NCBI GenBank assembly: GCA_900552685.1
Contig: USAJ01000008.1
Span: forward strand, 1-64,000
From: an uncultured Collinsella sp.
Lineage (GTDB): Bacteria; Actinomycetota; Coriobacteriia; Coriobacteriales; Coriobacteriaceae
Direction: 5' to 3'
Length of the DNA stretch: 64,000 bases
Numbering within the stretch: the stretch's first letter is position 1; every line of letters starts with the position of its first letter. The notes under the pieces were generated by a model. That model worked only from the letters and a program-made list of their open reading frames with translations, was not told where the DNA came from and ran no database searches. Below, piece after piece: positions 8,986-18,435 of this stretch. The translations under genes were made by a program, and so were the position numbers.

Positions 8986-9900
8986 CTAGTGATATAGCCC
9001 CGGCTGGTAGTGATACTCATTGCTCACGTGCGGACACAGCTGCCAAAAGGCAACGGCACTCGCCGCGGCCACGTTGAGCGAATCGACCCCGTGCGCCATC
9101 GGAATGCGCACGGCTCGGTCGCAGCCTGCGATAGTCTTGGCGCCCAAGCCGGTACCCTCGGTACCCATAAAGATTGCCAAGCGGTCAATCTCCTGCAGCA
9201 CGGGATCGTCCAGCGATACGGAATCGTCCGTCAACGCCATCGCAGCGCACGAAAAACCGGCATTGTGCAGCGCAGCCAGGCCATCGTGCGGCCACACGCG
9301 CGCCTCGCTGCCAATACGCGTCCACGGCACCTGAAACACCGTGCCCATGCTTACACGAGCCGAGCGACGATACAGCGGGTCGCAGCACGTCGGACTGACC
9401 AAAATACCGTCGACATTGAGCGCAGCGGCCGAGCGGAAAATCGCACCCACGTTCGTGTGGTCGACAATACCCTCGAGCACGCACACGCGCACCGGGCGCT
9501 CGCCCGCCGCCTCGACGACGCCACCCAAGAACTCATCAACCGGAATCTGGCGCGGACGACGAAACGCCGCGAGCGCACCGCGCGTCACGTTAAAGCCCGT
9601 CAACTGCTCCATAAGCTCCATGGAGGCCACGAACACAGGAACCGGATCCGCGCCCTCGCGCACAAACAGACGCTCAAACAGCGGCATCATCTGGTCGAGC
9701 CAGCGTTCACCCAAAAGAAAGCTCACCGGCTCGTATCCGGCACGCACCGCGCGCTCGATAACCTTGGCGCTCTCGGCGATAAAGATGCCCTTTTGCGGCT
9801 CCAGCACGCAGCGCAGCTCGCGCTCGGTCAATCGAACGTAGGCATCGAGCCGCTCGTCATCGAGCGAATCAATTCGCAGAACCTCAATGGCATCAGTCAT
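8986..9900 (-). CDS. SpoU/TrmH family RNA 2'-O-methyltransferase
   Basis: AdoMet-dependent methyltransferase of the trefoil-knot SPOUT class, acting on rRNA or tRNA ribose. All three SpoU motifs are present: NVGAIFRSAAALNVDGILV, FMGTEGTGLG, and IPMAHGVDSLNVAAASAVAF. The N-terminal part (EVLRIDSLDDERLDAYVRLT) resembles the substrate-binding domain of family members. The target nucleotide cannot be named from sequence. I prefer ATG 9900 (MTDAIEV); an in-frame ATG at 9933 is possible and would place the AAGAAGG stretch inside the gene. Confidence 0.9.
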   Translation of the reverse strand: MTDAIEVLRIDSLDDERLDAYVRLTERELRCVLEPQKGIFIAESAKVIERAVRAGYEPVSFLLGERWLDQMMPLFERLFVREGADPVPVFVASMELMEQLTGFNVTRGALAAFRRPRQIPVDEFLGGVVEAAGERPVRVCVLEGIVDHTNVGAIFRSAAALNVDGILVSPTCCDPLYRRSARVSMGTVFQVPWTRIGSEARVWPHDGLAALHNAGFSCAAMALTDDSVSLDDPVLQEIDRLAIFMGTEGTGLGAKTIAGCDRAVRIPMAHGVDSLNVAAASAVAFWQLCPHVSNEYHYQPGLYH

Positions 9901-10009
9901 AGCAGCCAGCCCACACCCTTCTTTACAGCACATCTATACCAAACGAGGCGACGCTAAGCGCCGCCCCATACATTCAATCAACCCGATGATACCGTTCACG
10001 CCAGACGAT

Positions 10010-10528
10010 TTACGCCTCAACGCGATGATACGTCACGAACTCATAATCGATGCCCTCGTCGCCCTCGCCCAAGGCAATCGTGGCAACACCGCCGCGCCTC
10101 GCAATCTCCCACGCGGGATCGGCGTCCAAGTCGGGAAAGTACGTGTCCACGGCATGGGTGCAATGGTTGTGCGTGACCTCGGCCTCGGCGCAATACGGCA
10201 AAAACTGCCGATACACCTCGCCGCCACCGATCACCCACGCAACAGGCTCATCGGCAACCGCGGCAAGCGCCTCGTCAACGCTATGCACCACGTCAACGCC
10301 CTCGGCAGCAAAGCTCTCGTCGCGCGTGAGCACGATATTGCGACGATTCTTGAGCGGACGTCCACCGGGAAAACTCAACAGGGTCTTGCGACCCATAATG
10401 ACCGGACACCCCTTGGTGCACGCCACAAAATGGCGCATATCGGCGCGATTGGACACGACCATGTCGCCCTCGCAACCAATGCCCCAGTCATCGCACACGG
10501 CGACAATGGCAGAAAGCTTACACGTCAT
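10010..10528 (-). CDS. folA: Dihydrofolate reductase
   Basis: Reduces dihydrofolate to tetrahydrofolate with NADPH, restoring the cofactor spent by thymidylate synthase. Family features are KLSAIVAVCDDWGIGCEGDM at the N-terminus, VIMGRKTLLSFPGGRPLKNR, and the cofactor segment VAWVIGGGEVYRQFLPYC. It lies directly downstream of thyA in one transcription unit, matching its metabolic role. ATG 10528 is preferred because AGGTG, formed at the thyA stop codon, lies six bases upstream. A GTG at 10537 touches the thyA stop. Confidence 0.96.
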   Translation of the reverse strand: MTCKLSAIVAVCDDWGIGCEGDMVVSNRADMRHFVACTKGCPVIMGRKTLLSFPGGRPLKNRRNIVLTRDESFAAEGVDVVHSVDEALAAVADEPVAWVIGGGEVYRQFLPYCAEAEVTHNHCTHAVDTYFPDLDADPAWEIARRGGVATIALGEGDEGIDYEFVTYHRVEA

Positions 10529-10537
10529 GCGCGTCAC

Positions 10538-11386
10538 CTACACCGCGATGGGGATGTTCTTAACCTGCGGACCGTGCTCATAGCCCTCAACGATCAGGTC
10601 ATCGGTCGTAAACGCGTAGAAATCATGCACATCGGGGTTGAGCGTTACCTTGGGAGCCACAAACTGCGGACGCTCGATAAGCTCGCGGACGATATCGACA
10701 TGACGGTCGTAGATGTGGGCGTCGGCGATCACGTGCAGCAGCTCACCGGGAATCATATCGACCGACTGCGCGACCATCATCAGCAAAATGGCGTACTGGC
10801 ACACGTTCCAGTTGTTCGCGGCCAAAATGTCCTGGCTGCGCTGGTTGAGAATCATGTTGAGCGTCGGCTTGTCGTCCTGAGGACGCTGCGTCACGTTATA
10901 GGTCACGCTATAGGCGCACGGATAAAGGTGCATCTCGGACAGATCGCTAAACACGTACGTATTGGTCATAATGCGGCGACTATACGGCGTGTGCTTAAGG
11001 TCGTACAGCACACGGTCCATCTGGTCGAAGTCGCCCTCGACGTAATGGCTCTTCTGACCAATCTGATAGCCGTAGGCTTTACCGATGGAACCGGTCTCAT
11101 CGGCCCACTCATCCCAGATATGGCTGTTGAGATCATGCACGTTATTGGACTTCTTTTGATAGATCCACAGAATCTCGTCCATGGCAGACTTAAGCGCCGT
11201 ACGACGCAGGGTGAGCGCGGGGAACTCCTCGCGCAGATCATAGCGCGCCGTGACACCAAAGTTTTTAATGGTATAGGCAGGGGTGCCGTCCTCCCACACC
11301 GGACGGACCTTTTGGCCCTCGGTGGTGGTGCCATGGTCCAAGATATCGCGGCACATGGTTACAAACTGCTGATCAGCTTTGCTCAT
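10538..11386 (-). CDS. thyA: Thymidylate synthase
   Basis: Converts dUMP and methylene-tetrahydrofolate to dTMP and dihydrofolate. About 282 aa. The active-site cysteine is in MHLYPCAYSVTYNV, a variant of the common PPCH motif. The dUMP-binding segment LNQRSQDILAANNWNVCQYA and the later HVIADAHIYDRHVD are clear. ATG 11386 is supported by AGGAGG. The frame stays open 42 codons further upstream but has no site there. folA follows at once, giving a thyA-folA operon. Confidence 0.96.
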   Translation of the reverse strand: MSKADQQFVTMCRDILDHGTTTEGQKVRPVWEDGTPAYTIKNFGVTARYDLREEFPALTLRRTALKSAMDEILWIYQKKSNNVHDLNSHIWDEWADETGSIGKAYGYQIGQKSHYVEGDFDQMDRVLYDLKHTPYSRRIMTNTYVFSDLSEMHLYPCAYSVTYNVTQRPQDDKPTLNMILNQRSQDILAANNWNVCQYAILLMMVAQSVDMIPGELLHVIADAHIYDRHVDIVRELIERPQFVAPKVTLNPDVHDFYAFTTDDLIVEGYEHGPQVKNIPIAV

Positions 11387-11525
11387 TGACCCTCCTGTCA
11401 GTCGCCTATAAGCGAGATTTATTGTAGCCCAGGCGCGCGAGTGTCGAATTGGACACTTAGTCCGGCACACGCAATGCACGGCAGCGCGGCTCCGCATGCG
11501 GCAACGAGGCATCTTAGCCTTTTTC

Positions 11526-11590
11526 TGACATATGACAGAAATGCCTTGCGCCCAACGACTAACGCGTTATCCTATTGTTGACATATGTCA
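11526..11590. promoter_or_regulatory. Paired palindromic operator before the DUF134 fusion gene
   Basis: TGACATATGACA (11526-11537) and the perfect palindrome TGACATATGTCA (11579-11590) are centred 53 bp apart, about five helical turns. The second ends eight bases before the start codon at 11599 and abuts its GATAAGGAG ribosome-binding site. This suggests repression or autoregulation of the downstream gene, possibly with DNA looping. Confidence 0.55.
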
Positions 11591-11598
11591 GATAAGGA

Positions 11599-12369
11599 GT
11601 GTGCATGGCAGGAAGACGCGAAAAACTGCGCCGCGTCGGGATCATCCCCGAATACCGCGGCTTTACCCCCGATGGCCTGGCCAGCGGTGATGCCATCGAC
11701 ATGACCGTCGACGAGCTTGAGGTGCTGCGCCTGTGCGACCTGGAAGGTCTCAACCAAGAGGCGGTCGCCCAGCAGATGGGCATCGCCCGCGCAACGGTGG
11801 CGGCCATTTGCAGCCGCGCGCATCGCAAGGTGGCCGAAGCGCTGGTCAACGGACGAGCGCTCGTCATCGCGGGCGGCAATATCGCGTACTCCCCCATCGC
11901 CACGACGACGGCCGCATGGCCAGCAAAGGAGGTCGGCACCATGAGGGTGGCAACGACGTACGACAACGGCAACATCTTTATGCACTTTGGCCGCAGCGAG
12001 CAGTTCAAGATCTACGACATCCAGGATGGCAAGGTGCTCAACGAGCAGGTCGTAGGCACCGGTGGCACCGGCCACGGCGCCTTGGCGGGCCTGCTTGCCA
12101 ACGGTGGCGTTGACACGCTCATTTGCGGCGGTATCGGCGGCGGCGCTATCAACGCGCTTGCCCAAGCCGGCATCATGGTCTATGCGGGCGCCCAGGGCAG
12201 CTGCGATGCCTGCGTCGAGGCCCTCATTGCCGGCACGCTCGCACAGAACGGCGAGGCCACCTGCGACTGCCATGGCCATGACCACGAGCACGCCCATGAG
12301 CACGGCGAATCCTGTGGTTGCCACGGCCATCACGAGCACGAGGGCCACGAGGGCTGCGGCTGCCACTAA
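11599..12369 (+). CDS. DUF134 DNA-binding / NifX-NifB-like fusion with His-Cys tail
   Basis: 256 aa with three parts. Residues 1 to about 95 are a DUF134 helix-turn-helix domain (MTVDELEVLRLCDLEGLNQE, then QQMGIARATVAAICSRAHRK). Residues of about 113 to 205 are a dinitrogenase iron-molybdenum cofactor domain (MRVATTYDNGNIFMHFG, LICGGIGGGAINALAQAGI). The last 35 residues are a His/Cys-rich tail (CDCHGHDHEHAHEHG, CGCHGHHEHEG). DUF134 and NifX-type proteins usually occur as neighbours; here they are joined. A metal- or Fe-S-responsive repressor acting at the two palindromes upstream is a reasonable inference. No nitrogenase genes are in view. Confidence 0.85.
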   Translation: MCMAGRREKLRRVGIIPEYRGFTPDGLASGDAIDMTVDELEVLRLCDLEGLNQEAVAQQMGIARATVAAICSRAHRKVAEALVNGRALVIAGGNIAYSPIATTTAAWPAKEVGTMRVATTYDNGNIFMHFGRSEQFKIYDIQDGKVLNEQVVGTGGTGHGALAGLLANGGVDTLICGGIGGGAINALAQAGIMVYAGAQGSCDACVEALIAGTLAQNGEATCDCHGHDHEHAHEHGESCGCHGHHEHEGHEGCGCH

Positions 12370-12425
12370 CGGCAAGCATCTCAACGTCAACACGCTTCCG
12401 CGCGTGCGACAACCTGCGAACGAAC

Positions 12426-12465
12426 GGCGAAGGCCGCCTGGAATACGATCCAGGCGGCCTTCGCC
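12426..12465. terminator. Perfect 16-bp hairpin between convergent genes
   Basis: GGCGAAGGCCGCCTGG and its exact complement flank an 8-nt loop between the DUF134 fusion gene and ffh. No long T-run is present on either side, so it is a terminator candidate rather than a canonical one. Confidence 0.7.
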
Positions 12466-12485
12466 ATACACGACTCAACCAATCG

Positions 12486-13961
12486 TTATTTCTTATTGCG
12501 CATCTGCGCTTCCATCTGGCGCAGCAGGTCCATATCGGACTTGGGGCCGCCCGTACCCAGGCCGCCCATGCCGCCCAGACCCATAGCGTCCAGGCCAGGG
12601 ATATTGGGCATGCGCATCTTCTTGCCCTTCTTGCCCTTTTTGCCCTTCTTGCCGCCGGCCTGAGCCTGATTGGCCATCGTGCGCATGCGGCCCATCATCT
12701 TGTTCATCTCGCCCCACTGCTTCATAAGGCTATTGACCTCTGTGGGAGTCACGCCGGCGCCCTTGGCAATGCGGGCACGGCGCTGGCCGTTAATGATGGA
12801 AGGACGCAGACGCTCCTCCTTGGTCATCGACATGATGATGGCCTCGTTCTTGTCGAAGATGCCCTCGTCCAGGTTGCCGCCCATCTGGTTGAGCGCACGC
12901 TGGCCGCCGGGGAGCATGCCCAGGATGCCCTTCATGCCGCCCATCTTCTTGACGGCCTTCATCTGGTCGAGCATGTCATTCATGGTGAAGCCCTCGCGCA
13001 GCATGCGCTCGGCGGCCTCGAGCTGCTCGGCATCGGCGGCCTCCTGGGCCTTCTCGATAATGCCGACAACGTCGCCCATACCCAGAATGCGCTTGGCCAT
13101 ACGATCGGGGTAGAACGGCTCAAGCGAATCGGGTTTCTCGCCCATGCTCACGAACTTGATGGGCTTGCCGGTCACCTGGCGCACGGAAAGCGCGCCGCCG
13201 CCACGAGCGTCGCCATCGAGCTTGGAGATGATCACGCCGTCAAAGTCGGTGCGCTCGGCGAAGGTCGAGACGACGTTGACGATATCCTGGCCGGTCATGG
13301 CATCGACGACCATCAGCACCTGATCGGGCTTGACAGCCTTCTTGATATCCACGGCCTCCTGCATCATCTGCTCGTCGATCTGCAGACGACCGGCGGTATC
13401 GACGATGACCACATCGCGCAGGTGGTCGACGGCCTCCTGGATGGCACCCTTGGCAATGTCGACCGGGTGCGCGCCGTCACCGCGGAAGACTGGCACGCCG
13501 ATCTCGCCACCGAGCGTGGCCAGCTGGTCGGCAGCGGCGGGACGACAGACGTCGCACGCGGCGAGCAGCGGCGAGCGGCCCTGCTTCTTGAGCAGGTAGG
13601 CCAGCTTTACGGCCGCCGTGGTCTTACCGGAGCCCTGCAGGCCCACGAGCATGATGACATTGGGAATGCGATTGCTAAAGACGAGCTTGCTCTCGGTTGA
13701 GCCAAGCATCTCGGTGAGCTCGTCGAGCACGATCTTGACGACGTTTTGCGCCGGCGACAGCGACTCCATGACCTCAGCGGTCATGCAGCGCTCCTTGGTC
13801 TTGGCGACGAACTCCTTGACGACCTTAAAGTTAACGTCGGCCTCGAGCAGTGCCATGCGAATATCGCGCATGGCCGAAGTAATATCGGCCTCGGTCAGCT
13901 TGCCCTTGCCGCGCAGGCGGTCAAATGTGTCGTTGAGGCGATCGCTCAGGGAATCAAACAC
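12486..13961 (-). CDS. ffh: Signal recognition particle protein
   Basis: SRP54 homologue that binds 4.5S RNA and signal peptides of nascent membrane proteins. 491 aa. The N-domain starts MFDSLSDRLNDTFDRLRG. The G-domain has GLQGSGKTTAAVKLA, DVCRPAAADQL, VDTAGRLQ and SKLDGDARGGGALSV. The M-domain is rich in methionine and ends with a Gly/Met stretch. The start is GTG 13961 with AAGGAG six bases upstream; this site overlaps the end of ftsY, so the two are coupled. The 4.5S RNA gene was not found in this window. Confidence 0.97.
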   Translation of the reverse strand: MFDSLSDRLNDTFDRLRGKGKLTEADITSAMRDIRMALLEADVNFKVVKEFVAKTKERCMTAEVMESLSPAQNVVKIVLDELTEMLGSTESKLVFSNRIPNVIMLVGLQGSGKTTAAVKLAYLLKKQGRSPLLAACDVCRPAAADQLATLGGEIGVPVFRGDGAHPVDIAKGAIQEAVDHLRDVVIVDTAGRLQIDEQMMQEAVDIKKAVKPDQVLMVVDAMTGQDIVNVVSTFAERTDFDGVIISKLDGDARGGGALSVRQVTGKPIKFVSMGEKPDSLEPFYPDRMAKRILGMGDVVGIIEKAQEAADAEQLEAAERMLREGFTMNDMLDQMKAVKKMGGMKGILGMLPGGQRALNQMGGNLDEGIFDKNEAIIMSMTKEERLRPSIINGQRRARIAKGAGVTPTEVNSLMKQWGEMNKMMGRMRTMANQAQAGGKKGKKGKKGKKMRMPNIPGLDAMGLGGMGGLGTGGPKSDMDLLRQMEAQMRNKK

Positions 13962-13971
13962 TAGTCACTCC

Positions 13972-14889
13972 TTAATTGGACTCGCCCACCAGGGCGCGGC
14001 AGAAATCTTTGGCATTGAACTCCTGCAGGTCATCGACCTGCTCGCCCACGCCCACGCGCAGGATCGGGAGCTTGAGCTTCTCGGCCACGGCCATGGCGAT
14101 ACCGCCCTTAGCCGTGCCGTCGAGCTTAGTCATGATAATACCGTCCAGGCCCAGCGCCTCGTTAAACTCGAGCGTCTGGTTCAGACCGTTTTGACCCGTC
14201 GCGGCGTCGATCACAAGCACGACCGAAACCGGCATGGGACCGGCGGCCATATTGGCGGCGCGCTTACGGGTCACATTGACCACCTTGGCAAGCTCGCGCA
14301 TGAGCTCAGGGCTCGTGTGCAGACGGCCGGCGGTATCGATGAGCACCAGGTCACTGCCGCGCTTATCGGCCTCGTCGAGCACGTCATAGCACACGCTCGC
14401 CGGATCGGAGCCGCGGTCACGCTTGATAACCGGTACGCCGGCACGCTGCCCCCACACATCGAGCTGCTCGATGGCGGCGGCGCGGAAGGTGTCGGCCGAA
14501 CCGATCACCACGTTCTTGCCGCGGGCAGCCATGGCGCTCGCGATCTTACCGACCGTCGTGGTCTTGCCGGCACCGTTAATGCCCACAAACAGCACGCAGC
14601 TCGGCGTATCGGAAAACGGATCTCGCTCGATGGGCACAAAGTGCTGCTCAAGCTGCTCGGCCAGGGCACGGCGAAGCTGCGGAGCGGTCTTGAGGTTCTT
14701 CTTGGCCGCGGCATCGCGCAGGTCATCGGAGACCTTGATAGCGACCTCGGCGCCCATGTCACCCATGACGAGGGTGTCCTCCAGGTCCTCCCAAAAATCC
14801 TCGTCGACCTCGCCGCCAAAGTAGAAGACCTCGTTGAGGGCCTCGCGGCTGCGCTCAAGTCCGCGCGAGAGAGCATCGAAGAATCCCAT
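13972..14889 (-). CDS. ftsY: Signal recognition particle receptor FtsY
   Basis: GTPase that docks the SRP-ribosome complex at the membrane. 305 aa, the compact form without the long acidic A-domain. NG-domain motifs are FVGINGAGKTTTVGKIA, SADTFRAAAIEQL, LIDTAGRLH and TKLDGTAKGGIAM. Its ATG shares one base with the smc stop codon (TAATG) and its end overlaps the ffh ribosome-binding site, so smc, ftsY and ffh form a coupled series. Confidence 0.97.
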   Translation of the reverse strand: MGFFDALSRGLERSREALNEVFYFGGEVDEDFWEDLEDTLVMGDMGAEVAIKVSDDLRDAAAKKNLKTAPQLRRALAEQLEQHFVPIERDPFSDTPSCVLFVGINGAGKTTTVGKIASAMAARGKNVVIGSADTFRAAAIEQLDVWGQRAGVPVIKRDRGSDPASVCYDVLDEADKRGSDLVLIDTAGRLHTSPELMRELAKVVNVTRKRAANMAAGPMPVSVVLVIDAATGQNGLNQTLEFNEALGLDGIIMTKLDGTAKGGIAMAVAEKLKLPILRVGVGEQVDDLQEFNAKDFCRALVGESN

Positions 14890-17800
14890 TATGCATTCAC
14901 GACCTTTCCGGTTTCGCGATCGAGTTTTTGCGAGACGACGCGACTGACGCCGTCGGCTTGCATCGAGACGCCGTAGAGGACGTCAGCGTCCTCCATAGTA
15001 CGGCGTTGATGCGAGATAACCAAGAGCTGCGTATCGGAACGCAACACGTCGAGTGCGCCGATGAGCTTGGACAGGTTGGCGTCATCGAGTGCCGCCTCGA
15101 CCTCGTCCAGCACATAGAACGGCACCGTGCGCGTGCGGTACACAGCAAAGAGCAGGGCGAGCGCCGTCAGGCTCTTCTCGCCGCCCGACATGAGCATCAT
15201 CTTGGTGATGCGCTTGCCGCGCGGCTGCGCCACGACCTCGATACCCGTCTCGGCAGGATGCTCGGGATCGGTCATCTCCAGATGAGCCTGGCCGCCCGGG
15301 AAGAGCATAGCGAAGATCTCGCGGAAGTTCGCGTCGACCTTCTCAAACGTCACCAGGAACGCCTTGCGCATCTTGCGATCAATGGCCACCGTGATCTTGG
15401 TGAGCGCCTTGCGCGCGCTCTCCAGATCGGCCAGCTGCTCCTCGATGTAGTCGGCGCGGCGCTTGAGCTGCTCGTACTCCTCCATGGCAACTTGGTTAAC
15501 GGGACCAAGGTTGTTGATCTGGCGCACAAGCTGGTTGAGCTCGCGCTCGGCGGCGTCGCGGTCGGTGGGCGCGGGAAGCATGAGCGCTTCCTCGAGTACC
15601 GTGGTGCCATCGGCGGTGATGGCCTTGATGGCCGCCTCCACCTGCACCTCGAGCTTGCCGCGTGCGACCTTGAACTCGTTTTGCGTGGCAGAGGCGGTAT
15701 CGACTCGCTCCTTAGCGCGGGCAACCTCTGCCTTGGCATCCTCGATGGTCTTCTTGAGCGAAGCGGAGTCCGCCTCCTCCAGAGAGGCCTGGTCACGCAG
15801 GCGCGCTGCCCAATCCGACGCGCGTTCCAACAGGGCAGAATAGCGTTCGTGCATGGGATCGACGCGCAGGCGCAGCAGCTCGAGCGAGCGCGACGCCTGG
15901 CGTGTTCCGCGGATACGACGGTCGATGCCCTCAAGACGATGCTCCAGGTCGGGCACGCGGCCCTTCAGCGAACGCAGGCGTTCACTCGTCTGGGCTAGGC
16001 GAACCTTGGCGTCGGCGAGCTTGCCGGCAGCCTCGGAATCGTCACGGCGAACGCGGTCGAGTTCGTCGTTGGCCTCGGCAATCTGCAAGCCCAGATCGCT
16101 TGCCTGCGCACGGGCCTCGTCACGCGAACGGGTGAGCTCGTCCACGCGCGGGCGCGCGGCGCGAACGGCCTCGGCAGCCTGCTCACGGCGCTTGGAGATA
16201 CGCACGCGCTCGACCTCGGCATTGTTGGCGCTTTGCTCCAGACGGCCGATCTCGGACAACAGGGAGCGGCGCTCGCCCTCAAGGCGGGCAATCTCACCGG
16301 CGGCATCGCCCTCAGCGGCACGCGCTTCCTCAACGGCCGCATTGGCCTCGACGACCTGATCCGACACATGCTCAAACACAGCGGCCAAATCGGGCTCAAG
16401 CCCCTCCAGCTCGCGAATGCGACGCTTACGCTCCAGAGCACCCGACGCCTCGCCGGCATCGAGGCCCACACGCACCAGGCCGCCGCAGGCGACGCGGGCG
16501 CCATCGGGGGTCACGTAAGTCACGCCGTCAACGACCGGCGCCGAAAGCGCGGCAGAAAGATCGTCCACTACGTAATAGCCGCCGAGCAGCGCCTCGACGA
16601 CGGGTCCGTAGCCTGCGCGCACGGACAGACGATCAACCAGGCGGGTACCGGCAGCGCCCTCAGCGGCGGTAGAGCCGCTCACGCCGCGCGCCACCAGCAG
16701 TGCCTCGCCCGAGGCCTTCTTTTGGTCCAGAGCCGCACGACCGGCACGCTCAAGCGTGGCGGCGTCATCAAACAGCAGCGCATCGATATCGCCGGCGAGC
16801 AATTGCTCAACCAGGCCCTCAAGCTCGCGCGGGGCTTCGAGCACGTCACCCAGGCGGCCCGAAACATCATCGCCCAGCGCACCCACCAGACGGCTCACGA
16901 GCGGCGAGCTGTCGGCCATGCGGGCATCGAGTTTCTTTTGGCTGGCAAGCTCCGAGCGCACCTCGGACAGCTTGTTGCGCGCCTCACTCTCACGATTACG
17001 CAAGTCCTTCAGGGCTACACGGGCGACCTCGGTGGCCTCACGCGCATCGGCCTGGGCCTGGCGCGCTTCCTCAAGAGCGCCCTCAAGCTCCTCGGCGCGG
17101 TCTCGACGGCTCTCGAGCGAGGCCGTGACCTCCTCGAGCTGTTCATCGATCTGCTCCAGGCGCGAGGCATACATGTTGTCCTCGACCTCGGCATTGCTCA
17201 AGGAATCCTTCACCTTGGCGAGCTCGAGCGCGGCGTTATCGGCTACGCGCTGCACATCGCGTTGTTCGTGCGTAAGCTTCGAAATCTGATTGTCGAGCGC
17301 CACGCGCCGCTCGTGGAGCTCGGCGGCGGCAGGACCAGCGGCGTCAACGTCCTCCTGGGCCTGCATATGCGCACCGGTCACTTCCTCAAGCTGCGCACGC
17401 GCGTCCTCAAGCTCCTCGACCACGCGACGACGCTGATGCTCGGAGCTCGAAATCTGACCGCGCATGTCAGACAGGCGCGACACCATGTTGTGGCCCTTTT
17501 CTTCGAGCAGGCGCATGTCGGAGTTAATGCGGCCGACCACATCTTGCATATGGCGGCGTTGCTCGCCCAGGTCGCCCACAAACAGGCCCTTTTCCTCGAG
17601 CATGACCTGGAGCTTCTCGAGCTCGCGCTCCTTTTCGCCCAAGCGGTACTGCGCAAGCTCAAGCTCGGCCGCGCCCTCCTTGGAGCGGCTCTCCAGGTCG
17701 TTCCACTGCGACTGCAGCGAACGCAGCTCATCGACGGCCAGCATCTGCGTAAGCTCGTTCGCGCGCGAGGACAACTCTTTGTACTTGCGCGCACGATCGA

Positions 17801-18425
17801 CCTGACGCTCCAGCGGTCGCAGCTGACGGGCGATTTCCTTATTGATGTCGCGGGCACGCGTCAGGTGCTCGTCCATCGACTTAATCTTTTTGAGCGCACG
17901 CTCCTTGCGGCGCTTGTGCTTGGAGATGCCGGCGGCCTCCTCGATGAGGGCGCGGCGCTCCTCGGGGCGGCTCTGCAAAATGGCGTCGAGCTTGCCCTGG
18001 CTGATGATGGAATGCGTATCCTTGCCCAGGCCCGAATCGTGCAGGATGTCCTGAATGTCCATCAGGCGGCACGGACTCGAGTTGATGAGGTACTCGCTTT
18101 CGCCCGAGCGATACATGCGACGGGTGATGGCGACTTCGTCAAAATCGACGGGCAGCATATGGTCCGAGTTATCGAGCACCAGCGTGACCTCGGCGACACC
18201 CACCGGCTTGCGCGCTGACGAGCCCGAGAAGATGACGTCCTCCATGGCCTGGCCGCGCAGCTGCTTGGCGCTCTGCTCGCCCAGGACCCACAGAATTGAG
18301 TCGGAGATGTTCGATTTTCCCGAGCCGTTGGGACCGACGATGACGGTCAGGCCCGGCTCAAACGTCATATGGGCGCGGTCGGCAAACGACTTGAACCCTT
18401 TGAGCGTGAGGGACTTGAGATACAC
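14889..18425 (-). CDS. smc: Chromosome segregation protein SMC
   Basis: Condensin ATPase of 1178 aa that organises the chromosome. Walker A GPNGSGKSNI is at residues 31-40. Two long coiled coils rich in Glu, Arg and Ala flank a hinge of roughly 170 residues (from about LVSRLVGALGDDVSG onward). The C-terminal head has the signature LMSGGEKSLTALALLF and Walker B FYVLDEVEAALDDAN. The start is GTG 18425. The ScpA/ScpB partners are not in this window. It follows rnc by 10 nt. Confidence 0.98.
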   Translation of the reverse strand: MYLKSLTLKGFKSFADRAHMTFEPGLTVIVGPNGSGKSNISDSILWVLGEQSAKQLRGQAMEDVIFSGSSARKPVGVAEVTLVLDNSDHMLPVDFDEVAITRRMYRSGESEYLINSSPCRLMDIQDILHDSGLGKDTHSIISQGKLDAILQSRPEERRALIEEAAGISKHKRRKERALKKIKSMDEHLTRARDINKEIARQLRPLERQVDRARKYKELSSRANELTQMLAVDELRSLQSQWNDLESRSKEGAAELELAQYRLGEKERELEKLQVMLEEKGLFVGDLGEQRRHMQDVVGRINSDMRLLEEKGHNMVSRLSDMRGQISSSEHQRRRVVEELEDARAQLEEVTGAHMQAQEDVDAAGPAAAELHERRVALDNQISKLTHEQRDVQRVADNAALELAKVKDSLSNAEVEDNMYASRLEQIDEQLEEVTASLESRRDRAEELEGALEEARQAQADAREATEVARVALKDLRNRESEARNKLSEVRSELASQKKLDARMADSSPLVSRLVGALGDDVSGRLGDVLEAPRELEGLVEQLLAGDIDALLFDDAATLERAGRAALDQKKASGEALLVARGVSGSTAAEGAAGTRLVDRLSVRAGYGPVVEALLGGYYVVDDLSAALSAPVVDGVTYVTPDGARVACGGLVRVGLDAGEASGALERKRRIRELEGLEPDLAAVFEHVSDQVVEANAAVEEARAAEGDAAGEIARLEGERRSLLSEIGRLEQSANNAEVERVRISKRREQAAEAVRAARPRVDELTRSRDEARAQASDLGLQIAEANDELDRVRRDDSEAAGKLADAKVRLAQTSERLRSLKGRVPDLEHRLEGIDRRIRGTRQASRSLELLRLRVDPMHERYSALLERASDWAARLRDQASLEEADSASLKKTIEDAKAEVARAKERVDTASATQNEFKVARGKLEVQVEAAIKAITADGTTVLEEALMLPAPTDRDAAERELNQLVRQINNLGPVNQVAMEEYEQLKRRADYIEEQLADLESARKALTKITVAIDRKMRKAFLVTFEKVDANFREIFAMLFPGGQAHLEMTDPEHPAETGIEVVAQPRGKRITKMMLMSGGEKSLTALALLFAVYRTRTVPFYVLDEVEAALDDANLSKLIGALDVLRSDTQLLVISHQRRTMEDADVLYGVSMQADGVSRVVSQKLDRETGKVVNA

Positions 18426-18435
18426 GGTTCCTCGC

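Noticed and set aside
12486..13961. Signal recognition particle RNA gene near ffh
   Set aside because: I looked for the GGAA-tetraloop hairpin region in the flanking gaps and found none. The gene is presumably elsewhere.
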